A stretch of 64,000 nt of DNA from Latrodectus hesperus (taxonomy: Eukaryota; Arthropoda; Arachnida; Araneae; Theridiidae), in the NCBI GenBank assembly GCA_037975125.1, contig CM075853.1:34804613-34868612 (forward strand). Direction: 5' to 3'. The translations under genes and the position numbers were made by a program. This document shows positions 1-19,119 of the stretch, piece after piece. How positions within the stretch are numbered: the first letter of the stretch is position 1; every line of letters begins with the position of its first letter. The notes under the pieces were generated by a model. That model was not told the DNA's origin. It saw only the letters and a list, made by a program, of their open reading frames with translations, and did not search any database.

Positions 1-479
1 GTAGTTCGGAGTTTTTAAACACAATGGAACAGAATACTCAGAAATAATCCATTTAATATGGGAATCCTTCAATGAACATTCATATTTTGACTTAACAATG
101 ATATCTTTATATTATATATACATATGTTTATATGTGTGTATTTTTGAATGAATTTATAAATATTTCGTATAAGTATATATATATATATATATATTATACG
201 TATTTATTGTGTATAGTTCTATTATTGTGTATAGTTTAGGGTAATTTTTCCAAAATAGGCAAAATAGCTACATTTTAAAGAGATAATTTTCAAAAAATTT
301 CAAACATATGTTAAAATATATCGATTTTATGATTCTCAGCTAAATGTAACAGGTCTCTAAACTAGGAATATTTATATTTTTAGTGCATATATTAACCACT
401 CATTATAAATTAGATTCCTTTAAATGTTTTAGCAAATTTCGATAAATTAGTTTAGGTATTTAAAATAACTAAATATATA
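1..479. other. AT-rich intergenic DNA with a short (AT)n tract
   Basis: No coding signal is visible. A short (AT)n run lies at about 174-195. The segment ends at the TA dinucleotide (478-479) that borders the first transposon. No promoter or RNA gene is recognised. Confidence 0.7.
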
Positions 480-634
480 CAGGGTGATCCAAAAGTCAGG
501 ACGAATTTTAAAAATGAATAATTCGAAAACGAATCACGATACAAAGATGCGGTTTGCATCAAACGGATAGAAAAGAAACCGGGTTTTGTGTGGCAATGAA
601 AAAAAAGTTCTGTTGGCGACCAACAGATGGCGCT
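480..634 (+). repeat. Left terminal inverted repeat, 155 bp
   Basis: This segment pairs with the reverse complement of 1916-2070. Shared blocks include GGTGATCCAAAAGTCAGGAC at the tip, a central stretch ending in GATGCGGTTTGCA, and an inner block ending GACCAACAGATGGCGCT. A handful of substitutions separate the arms. The inner end coincides with the ATGGCGCT block. Confidence 0.9.
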
Positions 635-729
635 GTCGGAATTCTGATGTGGGATTATGTAATGCAACAAACGATATAAAAAGAAGCAACTACTGCAGGC
701 AATGGTAGTCGAAGCTGGTATGCATCAAA

Positions 730-1831
730 ATGCTGTCCATAGTTGAGAAAGCCCTCTTAGTTAAACTGTTTTATAAGAATTCGGAAAGTGCCATTGCGAG
801 CATATAGCTACATGAAGGGTATGCGAGATAGTAAAGGACCAATAACGTCTTCTGCATTGAACAAAATTGTGAAAAAATTTGAAGCTACAGGTTCTTTGGC
901 GTCACGTAAAAGAAGTGGATGTCCCTCAACTGCAGCTGCTGTTGCCACGACAGTGAAGCATGCGGTGCAAGCCATGTCGGCGGTTGCTGCACATGGGGAG
1001 TGCAGTGCTTGAGAAGTTTCGAGGCAGACAGGAGTGTCGTATGGAAGTGTCTGAAGAGCGCTGCGAGTAACTTTGCAACGGTATCCCTACAAGTTGCAAC
1101 ATAACCAAGAACTGAAACCTCCTGACTTCGACTCTCGCCGACATTTTGCGAATTTGGTCTTCAATAAGATGGAAGAGCAGCACTACTGGCTTCACACTGT
1201 GCTTTGGACAGATGAAGCACATTTCACACTCTCTGGCGCTGTTAACAACCACAATTGTCGAGTGTGGACCACAGAAAATCCACATGCATTTTTTGAGGTA
1301 CCCATGCAACAGCCTAAAGTGACAGTCTGGTGTGGCTTCACTGCTGATTTCATAATTGGTCCATTTTTTTCGAGGAAGTCACACAGACAGGTTTCCAAAC
1401 AGTTTCTGTCACCGGTAAGCGATATCTAGCACTGTTACAGAACAGCATTATTCCTGAACTGCAAGCCCGACAGGCACTCCAAACAGTCACCTTTATGCAA
1501 GATGGAGCACCACCTCATATTGTTCTGCCTGTGCAACGCCTGCTACGCTCAACATTTGGGGAGGATCGTATTATCAGTCGCTACTTTAATCACGCATCTC
1601 CAAGATCCAAGATCTCCCGATCTCACACCCTGTGACTTTTGGCTGTGGGGCTTCTTGAAGTGAAAAGTGTACAGCGACCAACCAGCATCACTAGCGGCAC
1701 TGAAAGATGCCCTCCACCAAAATGTGTCTGCCATAACGCAAGAAATGCTACTAAATGGTGTGAATGGTGTGGTGAATCGTATCACAGCTTTACTTCTGAA
1801 TGATGGACATCACATTGAACATTTACTGTAG
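730..1831 (+). pseudogene. Decayed Tc1/mariner-type transposase (N-terminal HTH plus DDE/D domain)
   Basis: Translating and following frame changes gives a nearly complete transposase. The N-terminal part is helix-turn-helix-like (about 788-1000; RAYSYMKGMRDSKGP, then KKFEATGSLASRKRSG). The catalytic region follows, with LWTDEAHF (first Asp), FMQDGAPPH (second Asp) and a PDLTPCDFW-type third motif near 1620. Breaks seen: a one-base frame change near 785; in-frame TGA at 1010-1012 (in a context where CGA would fit) and 1052-1054; loss of one T in the T7 run at 1364-1370; another frame change near 1600-1620, where a short AAGATC duplication sits; and a TGA near 1660. The reading ends at TAG 1829-1831. 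The start is the ATG at 730, chosen because that frame continues into the HTH. It cannot produce an active enzyme. Confidence 0.88.
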
Positions 1832-1915
1832 TAAGTACTAATTAACTGTAATTAATCTGACTTCATTAATCATTGTTTCATTTGTAAATCATCTTTTGTT
1901 GCAATAAAACACTAT

Positions 1916-4760
<2,845 letters not shown>

Positions 4761-6164
4761 CACTACTGGCCATTAAAATTGCTACACCAGGAAAGCGGCA
4801 CACCACACACGTGAAATTTGCATGACAGGTAGAAATTGCTGTGATATGCAAATGATTAGATTTTCAGCGCATTCATATAAAGCAGGCGAGAGTAGCGACA
4901 TCTACAATGTGTATAAAACCAGAGATTTAACAGCAGTTTTCTCATACTCAATTTCCGTTTCGACGTTGTTTTAGGCAAAGAAAGTTGTTGTAATGCCTCG
5001 TGTAAGAAGAAGAAATGCCTATCAGCACGTGTCTGACTTTGATCGAGAAAGGATTATAGCCAACCGGGATTGCGGTTTATCGTACCGCAATATTGCTGCT
5101 CGCGTCGGTCGAGGCCCCATGACTGTTAGCAGAATATGGAATCGATGGGTTCAGGACAATCATACGGAAGGTCATGCAGGATTTCAGCGACCCCCCAACA
5201 CTAACAGCAGAGAAGACAGACAGCTTATCCGCATGGTCACAAGGGATCGTACAGCCACGACACGAACCCTGAGTCGAGAAATGGAGTCATTTGCAAGGCA
5301 ACAAGTTTCTGCTTGAACAGTTCGACGACGTTTGCAGCAGCATGGATTGTCCGCAGGGCGACCATGGTTTCGGCTACCATTGACGCTGCGGCACAGATAG
5401 GAGCGCCTTCAGTGGTGTGATCAGCGATGAACCTGGACGCGGGAATGGCATCACGTCATCTTTACTGATGAATCTCGGTTCTGTATACAGGACCATGATG
5501 GCCGCATCCGTGTTTGCATCGTGGAGAACGCGCATTGCCAGCTTGCATTGGACATCGCCATACTGACCCATCTGCTGGAGTGGTGGTATGGGGTGCCATT
5601 GGATACACATCTCGATCACCTCTTGTTCGAATTATCGGCACTTTGAACAGCAACTGTTACATTTCCGATGTGTTAAGGCCCGTGGCTCTGCCCTATCTTC
5701 GAGGCATCCCTAATGCTTTTTTTCAACAGGATAATGCACGACCGCATGTTGCCCGTACTGTTCTGAACTCCCTTGATACAGAACAGGTTTGACTGTTACC
5801 CTGGCCAGCACGTTCTCCTGATCTGTCACCAATTGAGAACGTGTGGTCAATGGTTGCTGAGCGATTGGTACGCCATCACTCACCATCCACTACTGTCGAT
5901 GAACTGTGGCATAGTGTTGAAGCTGCATGAACTGAGATTCCCGTACATGCCATACAATCTCTGTTTGACTCCATGCCTAGGCGGATAAATGCTGTTATTG
6001 CAGCCAGAGGTGGCTGCTCTGGGTACTAATTTCTCAAGATCTATACACCCTAATTTCCTGTAAATCTAATCACTTGTTCTTTCCACTATAATGTATGGGT
6101 CCAATAAATATCGTTCTGTTATTTGCATTCGTTCTTGGTGTTTCAATTTTAATGGCCAGAAGTG
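4761..6164 (+). mobile_element. Tc1-family transposon, full length but inactive
   Basis: The left end CACTACTGGCCATTAAAATT matches the reverse complement of the right end (CACTTCTGGCCATTAAAATT), giving TIRs of about 28 bp. The element is flanked by TA at 4759-4760 and 6165-6166. Its length of about 1.4 kb and the DD34E-type transposase inside fit the Tc1 family. The copy keeps both ends and a full-length but interrupted gene, so it is fairly young compared with the other transposon relics here. Confidence 0.92.
4993..6029 (+). pseudogene. Decayed Tc1 transposase (paired HTH plus DD34E catalytic domain)
   Basis: The start ATG at 4993 opens a clean 107-residue frame beginning MPRVRRRNAYQHVSDFDRER. 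It carries a first helix-turn-helix (GLSYRNIAARVGRGPMTVSR) and the second HTH linker (RTATTRTLSREM). It stops at TGA 5314-5316, with further in-frame stops TAG 5398-5400 and TGA 5428-5430. The frame continues to HVIFTDESRF (first Asp). A frame change near 5515 follows, then VVVWGAIGY, FFQQDNARPH (second Asp), TGA at 5790-5792, SPDLSPIENVW (catalytic Glu) and another TGA near 5928. It ends at TAA 6027-6029. Family-level identification as Tc1 is strong; all three catalytic positions are still readable in the relic. Confidence 0.92.
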
Positions 6165-7705
6165 TATATTTAAAATTGATAAAAGTTAGTAATGAATAAA
6201 AATATCGAAATATTTATATGATGTCTCAAAGAATATGCAATCATATAATTTTTAAATATTTGAGAACCATAAATTAAACATAAAGAAGGTAATCTGCTAT
6301 TTGAGAAGAAAATTATAAAAAAATTAACTCTCTTTTACAACAATCAAAACAGAACTTTGTTATAAATCGATTGAAGCACTCTTGACATAAAGCTTCTGAT
6401 TCCAGCAAAAATTCAATTAACAAATTTTGTGATTTTTAGCTTGAAAAACCTTTAACATTGAAAATGTATAAATTTTATTAGCAAGAGTTAAAATGACATA
6501 ATTTGAGTCCTGTGTTAAGTTTTATGTATCATATATCCTTTTTTAATTTCAAAAGACTTATTTCTTTTTAGTATTTATCTCTAAAATTAAGAAATGAAAA
6601 TAAATTGCTTCTTTTCACCTTTGATATCAGTATACATTGAAATTAATTATCTTTTAATTTAACTTTTTTAAGAGGTGGTAAATGAAAAATTAATAGATTT
6701 AAAAAATAAATTATAAAGAAAAGTTCTGTTACTCATCAGACTTATGAAAAATATTTTAATTTAATGATAAATAAAATAAATTAAAAATAAATGCGAATTC
6801 TAAAAACAAACATTCTTTAGAGACACAAGATTCTCATCAAGAACCCACCAAATCTATTTATTCTTCAAAACAAGTAGTTTTGCTTCTCTCAGCAGTATAA
6901 TCACTTTTATGTTCAGCACCCGAAATGAAATGTAAATTCCTTCCAGACGAGCATTTTTACAGTCCTGTGATGAAAGATAAATTAATGCGATGATAAAAAT
7001 GACTGTAATTTAAATGCCTGCTGTAATACATTTTTATTCAAATCATTGAACGAGTTTTACGAAACAAAGAATTTGAAATTCCTAATTTATTCATTATATA
7101 AAGGAAAGAAATCTAGAGACTTAATCCAACATTTTTAGGAGAACGTGTCCTTCATTAAGGAACTTAAATCTTGCAAATGCAATGAGATGAGTCAAGAAAA
7201 TAAAATAAAGTCATCAGAGACCCTTTCCATGTTTGCGAGGGGTAAAAATCTCTGTTGCTTTGTTTTGTCATGATTAAGAGCATATTTTCCAATTCTGAAA
7301 AGTACTAAAAATAGAAATAATGCTCCTATATTCATAGGAGAAAATATTGTAATTTTTCCAAGAGTCAAAATAAGATGAATTCATATTTTAAAAGTTTGCC
7401 TCTTGTTAATTTAATTACTTTTCATTAAAATTTTTGACTGAAAATAATGATGTTGTTAAGAGAACAAAGGAACTGAAACAAAATAATGAGCAAAACGCGG
7501 TGGTGAAAGAAATAATGAGTTATTATTGCTAAAAATCAATGGATGTGAGAAATGAATAAAGTAGTTTTAAAAATATTTATATTTTTTTAAATGTAAGTTA
7601 ATTTATACTGACTAACGAGTTAAGATTACTTTCAGTGATATAGCGCATCTTCCTTTACTCAAACTGACAGATTGTTTTTTAAATAAGGATATAAATATTA
7701 TAATT
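6165..7705. other. AT-rich intergenic DNA, no recognised feature
   Basis: Nothing coding, no strong palindrome and no long simple repeat is seen. Composition is uniformly AT-rich with scattered poly-A and poly-T. Confidence 0.6.
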
Positions 7706-8254
7706 TGACTCTTTTGAATCCCCTTAATTGTCTGGCATCAAGTATGTAGAAGTGTTGAACTTCTGCAATTTCTTTTTATTTAAAGTGTTCTATTTTTAAT
7801 CATTTGTTACTATAAGAAAATGTTCTTAGATATGTTGCTCTATATACAGAGAGTTTATTTGAATTTAAAATGATCTATTGTTTTTTCCGATCTGTGTCTT
7901 CTGATAAGTGCCGAGAAATACTCGACTATTTCAAATTATAATATTTATAATATAAATATTATAATATTTATATATTTATATTATAAATATTATAATAATT
8001 ATATTATTTATATAATACATATTATAATTTGAAATAGTTGAATACTTTTCAACACTCATCAGAAGATAGATCAGAATATAACAATACATGATTTTAAATT
8101 CAAATCATTCACTATATGTGGAGTTACATCTCTAAGAACATTTTTCTTGTGGTAACAAACGATTAAAAATAGAACATTTTAAGTAAATAATCCGCAGAAG
8201 TTTAACACTTGTACATATTTGATGGCAGACAAGTAAGGGGATTCAAAAAGTTAC
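7706..8254. repeat. Large imperfect palindrome (foldback-like repeat, ~265-bp arms)
   Basis: The left arm starts CTTTTGAATCCCCTTA and the right arm ends TAAGGGGATTCAAAAAG. Inside, matching blocks occur in inverted order: TGTCTGGCATCAA against TTGATGGCAGACA, GTTCTATTTTTAATC against GATTAAAAATAGAAC, TTCTGATAAGTG against CACTCATCAGAA, and CTATTTCAAATTATAATA at the centre. The centre near 7980 is itself an AT palindrome. No transposase is encoded. Candidates are a foldback/MITE element or two copies of a retroelement end in head-to-head orientation. I cannot assign a family. Confidence 0.88.
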
Positions 8255-8913
8255 CTTAAATTGCCAAATATAATTTAAAACATATAGAGAAACATATGAC
8301 AGAGCATTTTCCTATTTGAGAATTATATTTGATATATCTTTTAAGAATTATGGTAAAATTTATATGAGATATAAAAAATAACAACAGAATTTGCTGGAGT
8401 TAAATCTAAATAAATTATGCTACCATGCATTCTTGATCCAGAAAAAAGTAGACATTTGTGTCGTTCTTTCATGAAAGGTTATTGATAGTTGAAATGAAAG
8501 GGTAAACAAAGATAGAATAGTTTTCGACTAACACTGCATCCGAGACACAAGCAAAAGAAAATGGAGAGGATAGTTTTACATCATAAATTTCACTGCAGAC
8601 GGAGTGAAGACTACAAAAATAAATTGTTCAAAACTGAAATTTTAGACAACAGACCAGAGAGTGCACTGTCTCTAAATATCTGACTTTCCACCTCATTATT
8701 GTACAAGCTTCACTTCTGTAGGTTTCTGTAGTCTGTTAAATTTCATAGGCGTAAGTTTGTGATTTCATATTTCAATAGCTATTCAATACAGTTCATCATT
8801 CTCTTTTCTTTCAGTTCCATGAATTGATAGAAAAGTTTTTCTCTTTCGACAACTCTTCTTTAATATCATCTGAGTTTGTTAATGTTTTTACAATCACAAG
8901 ATTATCCAACGTT
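8255..8913. other. AT-rich intergenic DNA
   Basis: No coding region or strong repeat is recognised. The first bases continue away from the palindrome without any inverted match to its left flank. Confidence 0.55.
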
Positions 8914-9195
8914 ATAAAATATTAAAATTGCAGCTTAATTGCTGCTAGAAACTAACCGGGACGTCTTTCAACTTCAGATATTGCTCTTTCCATTGGATAG
9001 CTCTATGGTTATTTGTACGTTATCGAAAAAAAAAAAACATACGGAAATTTCATCTGGGACAAAATATTAGAATTGCAGCTTAATTGCTGTAAGCAAATTG
9101 AGATATCTTTCAACTTCAAATAGTGCTCTTTCTATTGTATTGCACTCGGGTTATTGGTATGTTATCGGAAAATATAAATGAAAATGTCACCTAGC
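8914..9195. repeat. Diverged tandem duplication, two units of ~145 bp
   Basis: Unit 1 (about 8914-9058) and unit 2 (about 9059-9195) share, in the same order, AAAATATTA(A/G)AATTGCAGCT, CTTTCAACTTCA, GCTCTTTC(C/T)ATTG and GTTATCG. Spacing is nearly constant, with offsets of 145 to 142 bases. The units are clearly diverged, so the duplication is old. No reading frame runs through both. Function unknown. Confidence 0.82.
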
Positions 9196-12100
9196 ATTAA
9201 ATTTCTTTTAAATATTTTAGGATTTTTTCTTATTTGTGTGTTTTAAAATTTTTTATAATGTTACTGTAAAAATTTCAAATAATATTCCGAACAAATCATT
9301 CAAAGTTGGAGGCATTTTAATGCAATTAAAAATACTAAAACACTATAACAAATATAGTATTTTAAAACACTAAAACACTATGATCACATTGAACTATACA
9401 CTCCTGATTACGTAAAGTCATTTTAACATAATATGGCATTTTAACGTTATGTTTAAATAGAAACTGCGGTTCTTTGAAAGTCTAATTATTTGAATCCTTT
9501 TTCGAAATGATTTAAAAATATGGTTATTTTTCAAAGTCTCCCGTGATTATTTTTATAAAGTACACAAAGGGGAAAATTTTGGAAAAACATATTTTAGGTA
9601 ATATTTATTATAAGCTGCTTACACACATATAAATACATTTTGCTCTCTCTCATGAATTTTAGCATTTTATAAATAAAATTCGTCATACATTTCTAAAAAG
9701 TAATCTTAAATAATTGTGTTCTTTTTTTAACATAGCGATCTATAGTAACATATTTCAGAATTAAAATTTATGGGAATACGATTTCTTGCTTAATTCACAA
9801 ACATGTTTGAAACTATTTTATTTGTTACTAAATGCTTACGTGTAAATTTAAAATAACAATTTGACAATTTTAGCTTGTGTGCAATTATTTTGTAATTACG
9901 TTCCATTTTCATAAACTACTAAAAGAAAAAATAACGAATAAGTCAATATTTCAAATATTCATTAAGACTGATTTAAAAAAACTGGGATTACTTTGATTTA
10001 TTTATTTTCAAAATAAAAACAAATTTGCAATTTAATACATTCAAGAAGTTTTTGAAATATTAATTTATTTCAATTAATTTTAATTGAATGAAAAATTTAT
10101 ATTAGTAATTATAAAACAATTTAATCTTTAATATCAAATTTATGAAAATGTAGTATGAAATCTGCACTTATAACAGTTTATATATATTAAAACGGTTATG
10201 TATGTATGGTATCTATAGTGTAACCGAATTTTACGAAATTATCAAATTATGGTATATAGTACTCAAATAAGTAAAACCAAAATCTGCTATTAGAATTATA
10301 AATGTTTTGTACATTTCTAAAGATATATTGGGATAAATATTATAAAATTCTCACAGCAAATAACTCATTTCAATTATAATTTCAAGAAACATTATATTTA
10401 ATTAAATAGATACGGAAGATATACCTTTCTGTTATCCACTTAATTTTTTTCTCTCATATAAAAAACGAAAGGCTATATTGAAGCATATCCCCAAATGCCT
10501 AATGATTTGGTACAGAAACACAGTTCGAAAGGCAGTGCCACCTTTGTTCCTTCAAGCTTATCGTATTTTTTCAATTCAATGCTATAAAAGCGAAAAAGCA
10601 GTTTCTAGGAAAAAAAAGTCATTTTCGTTTGTTCTTGTGGTAACTGAATCGCTCCATTAATTTCTAAAATCACATAGATAGATGAGATGTTGATTTCTTT
10701 CTCTGTGGGGTGGATGATCAACCATTTAGAAGATTGATAACGGATTCCCTGGGGTCGAGTTCCTACAATGATGTTCAAGGCAAGCGATTCCGTACATCAA
10801 GTATATTTCCCTCCCTTTTTATCATTAATAGTAGGACAACAAAATCGAAACATGGCAGTTTCAGCCCACCTCAGTAATTGATAATGATAGGACATAGCAA
10901 TCAATACTACGTGAATTTCAAATTGTTTCTAAAAAATTCTATGAGACTATTTTTACTCCACCCTCTTTGATTTTCTACATTCATTAATCTGTAGTCCTTT
11001 CAACTATATTGAAGATAAAAAAATAAATATATTATACATTATTTATCAGCGTCTAAGCACTTCAAATATCAGCAATGACATTACTGTTAAATTGCATATG
11101 CAATCTAGTTATTTAAATGGACATCGAAATGAATGAATTATCTTTAATGCTTCAGTTATAAATCGAAATATCGTAGGGCCATTTTAATATTGATTTTAAA
11201 ATTACAGCTCTTAATTATGATTACTTGCATTAACGTACTCTATTTAGGCTTATTATACCTTACCTGTGATGCGTAATCTGAAATATTTTAAACCTTGAAA
11301 TTATTTATAAACATTTGTAGTACTTACAGTAAGGCTTCCATTTCTATATATAACCTTTTTATATTTTAAATTAAATAGATTATTAAATTAAATCGTTAAT
11401 ATTAACTATATTGCACATTCAATAAAACAACAGTCTTAACAACAATTGATTCTCATGATTTACATGACTTACACATCTTATTTGAACCATTCATCTTATT
11501 AAATTTAATAATTAAATAATGAAACAATAATAGTTATTTTTTTCTTGAAACTGTAGAAAATAATACCCTTATATATACATGACTTCATATTATTAAATCA
11601 TGTTGTCAATGTGCCAGCAAAGTTACCGTGTCTAAGCATGTTAAATATTTATTGAATCAGTAGTAGATATTGTAATTGATAATCAGTAGTATATTGTAGA
11701 AAATAAAGAATGTAATAACTTCGAAATATTCTCAAAGCATTATTTTATAGAGAAAACTTGCATAACATTTGAAAGAAATCATGTCAATTTTTGCTAAATC
11801 ATTATGTACAATTAAGCAACTCATTTCTGCTTTAAAAAGTCCTCGAAATATATATTTTTATTATTTACAAGGAATTTAATTTAACGTAAGATTTTCCCTC
11901 AGATTATTTATATGTGTGCTAACAATTTAATAGTCATACACATTTGTGATAGTATTATTTAAATTTATTTATCGAAGAAACAAGCAAAAACTATAAAAAA
12001 TAACATTTCGTATGGCTATTTGCGTATTATTTTATTAATGGAATACATTTTTATGCTCCATCCTAATCGTAAGCTAAGAACTCTTTTGGAGATACAAGCC

Positions 12101-12832
12101 CTTATTAACAGTGACCAGGAATGCCTTAAAAATACCTTAAACACATCAAAAATTACTCTCAGTAATACATTATAACGTAACAAAACTTTTTTTTGGTCTT
12201 ACAGAAAAAGAAATGGGAAACACAGTATTTTATTAAAGGTATTTATAGCAAGAATATAATTCAGTAAATATTCATTGTGTAAGATCCACTTAAACTATTC
12301 AATGTAGTGAGAAAACAAACTTTAAAACAATATGAAAAATGATTTTCTTCAATGTGCTATGTTTGGGAAAAAGAGGTTATATCATTGCTATGTATAACAC
12401 ACAGTTGTTGAAATGTATAATAGATGGCTTAGTGACTTTTGTGACTGGTAAATATAGCGTAGCCTCAGAAAAGTGCTTATTAAAGAAATTATAATGTATA
12501 TTTCACAAGAATTCTAGCAGATTTATTTCACACAATCTGTGGACATTATAGACTCACAGTGCGATGTAATTTTGAACTTGAAATCTCCAAAACTCAAGAC
12601 AAAAAGATTTTCTTATTAAGATTGTTGCGGTAAATTCTTACAATAAAACCTAATATAAAATGATATTATAATAAATTATTTACACAGTAAAAATTTTTGA
12701 GCATCAAATTTACGCAGTATAGAAGGGATGTAGATAATTCTTAGATATTTACTGAACAGAAAATTAAATCTTTTAAATCAATTAAATTGTTAAGGAAAAG
12801 TATTTAATCTGTGTTCTTAACGATACTTTATA
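9196..12832. other. AT-rich intergenic DNA; GC-richer patch at 10.69-10.90 kb
   Basis: No gene is recognised. A patch at about 10690-10900 has noticeably more G and C (GTGGGGTGGATGATCAACC, CCCTGGGGTCGAG, GCCCACCTCAG) and includes TTTATCATTAATA and GATAATGATAGG. It is a candidate conserved non-coding element. A short plus frame at 10478-10660 has no recognisable domain, so I do not call it a gene. Confidence 0.55.
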
Positions 12833-13499
12833 CAAGGGGTCTTCAAATGAAAAGGTATGAAACGTCGTAACAACGTAATCGTAACGTAATATTTGTCTAA
12901 GCAGCTATGGGAGAATGTAGCGAGGTATATACAGATGTGACTAGAGTATCTGACGTAGATCAGAGAATGCGCAGAAGAGTATTGAGGCTCTTATCAAGCG
13001 GTCTGATTGATGCGGCAGTACGTGTGAGGACAGGGTGGCGTTAAGCAGAAAAACGATTAACCTTGATGTGTACTGTGAGAAACTCTGATGCCTACGCAGG
13101 TTCATCAAGAACAAAAGACTGGGGCTACTCCCGGAGAATGTGGTTCTGATTTATGCAAATGCGCGTCTACACGTCTCCAGGATTACACAAATGGAACTGG
13201 TCAAGTTCAAGTGGGAGCAATTTGACCATCCACTTTACGGTCCAGATATGTCACCCTGCGATTTCCAACTGTTTGGTTTTCTGAAAAAAACATCTAAAAG
13301 AGAACCGGTTTAACTTCAACGACGAACACGACGAAGCTGTGAAAAACTGGGTCTCATCAAAGCCACAGAACGCCTATGAAGAAGAAATACTTCGGCTCGT
13401 TAATCAATGGGATCGTTGTGCTCAGGCCGATGGTTCATACCTTAAATAAAGTCTTCATTTATACCTACAGTGTCATTTCGTACCTTTTCATTGGATGAG
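12833..13499 (+). mobile_element. Internally deleted mariner-like element
   Basis: The ends are inverted copies around AATGAAAAGGTA(T/C)GAAA (left about 12846-12864, right about 13477-13494) and the element is bordered by TA at 12831-12832 and 13500-13501. At about 667 bp it is half the length of a normal mariner. The missing part is the middle of the transposase, between the N-terminal region and the second catalytic Asp. Exact outer bases are uncertain by a few nucleotides because the first bases of the two ends match poorly. Confidence 0.8.
12907..13449 (+). pseudogene. Internally deleted mariner-type transposase relic
   Basis: An ATG at 12907 opens a short frame (MGECSEVYTDVTRVSDVD) that runs to TAA near 13044. 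From about 13038 a different frame gives the catalytic C-terminal half: LSRKTINLDVYCEKL, a stop, then VVLIYANARLHVSR and PLYGPDMSPCDFQLFGFLKK. A frameshift in the A7 run at 13284-13290 follows, and the tail ends at TAA 13447-13449. In mariner transposases the VVLIYANARLH position reads HDNARPH. Here the second catalytic Asp is Ala, so the protein would be dead even without the stops. The third Asp motif (PDMSPCD) is intact. The N-terminal and C-terminal halves are fused by an internal deletion of roughly half the gene. Confidence 0.85.
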
Positions 13500-13501
13500 T
13501 A

Positions 13502-18988
<5,487 letters not shown>

Positions 18989-19022
<34 letters not shown>

Positions 19023-19032
19023 ATATGTGTGT

Positions 19033-19115
<83 letters not shown>

Positions 19116-19119
19116 CGCG
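18989..19119. repeat. Compound (AT)n-(GTAT/GT)n-(GC)n microsatellite
   Basis: The tract passes from (AT)n at about 18989-19012, through a mixed ATGT/GTAT zone, into (GT)n at about 19040-19107 and ends in GCGCGCGCGC (about 19107-19119). The whole run alternates purine and pyrimidine. The GT and GC parts are classical Z-DNA-forming sequence. Confidence 0.96.

Noticed and set aside
452..670. Minus-strand frame over the left TIR, and similar frames at 926-1309 and 1549-1785
   Set aside because: Antisense shadows of the first transposon.
5374..5653. Minus-strand frames inside the second transposon
   Set aside because: Antisense shadows of the Tc1 transposase relic.
7880..8060. Hammerhead ribozyme at the CTGATGAG motif in the palindrome
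   Set aside because: The required GAAA box and a closing stem could not be placed; only the CTGATGA word and a small hairpin are present.
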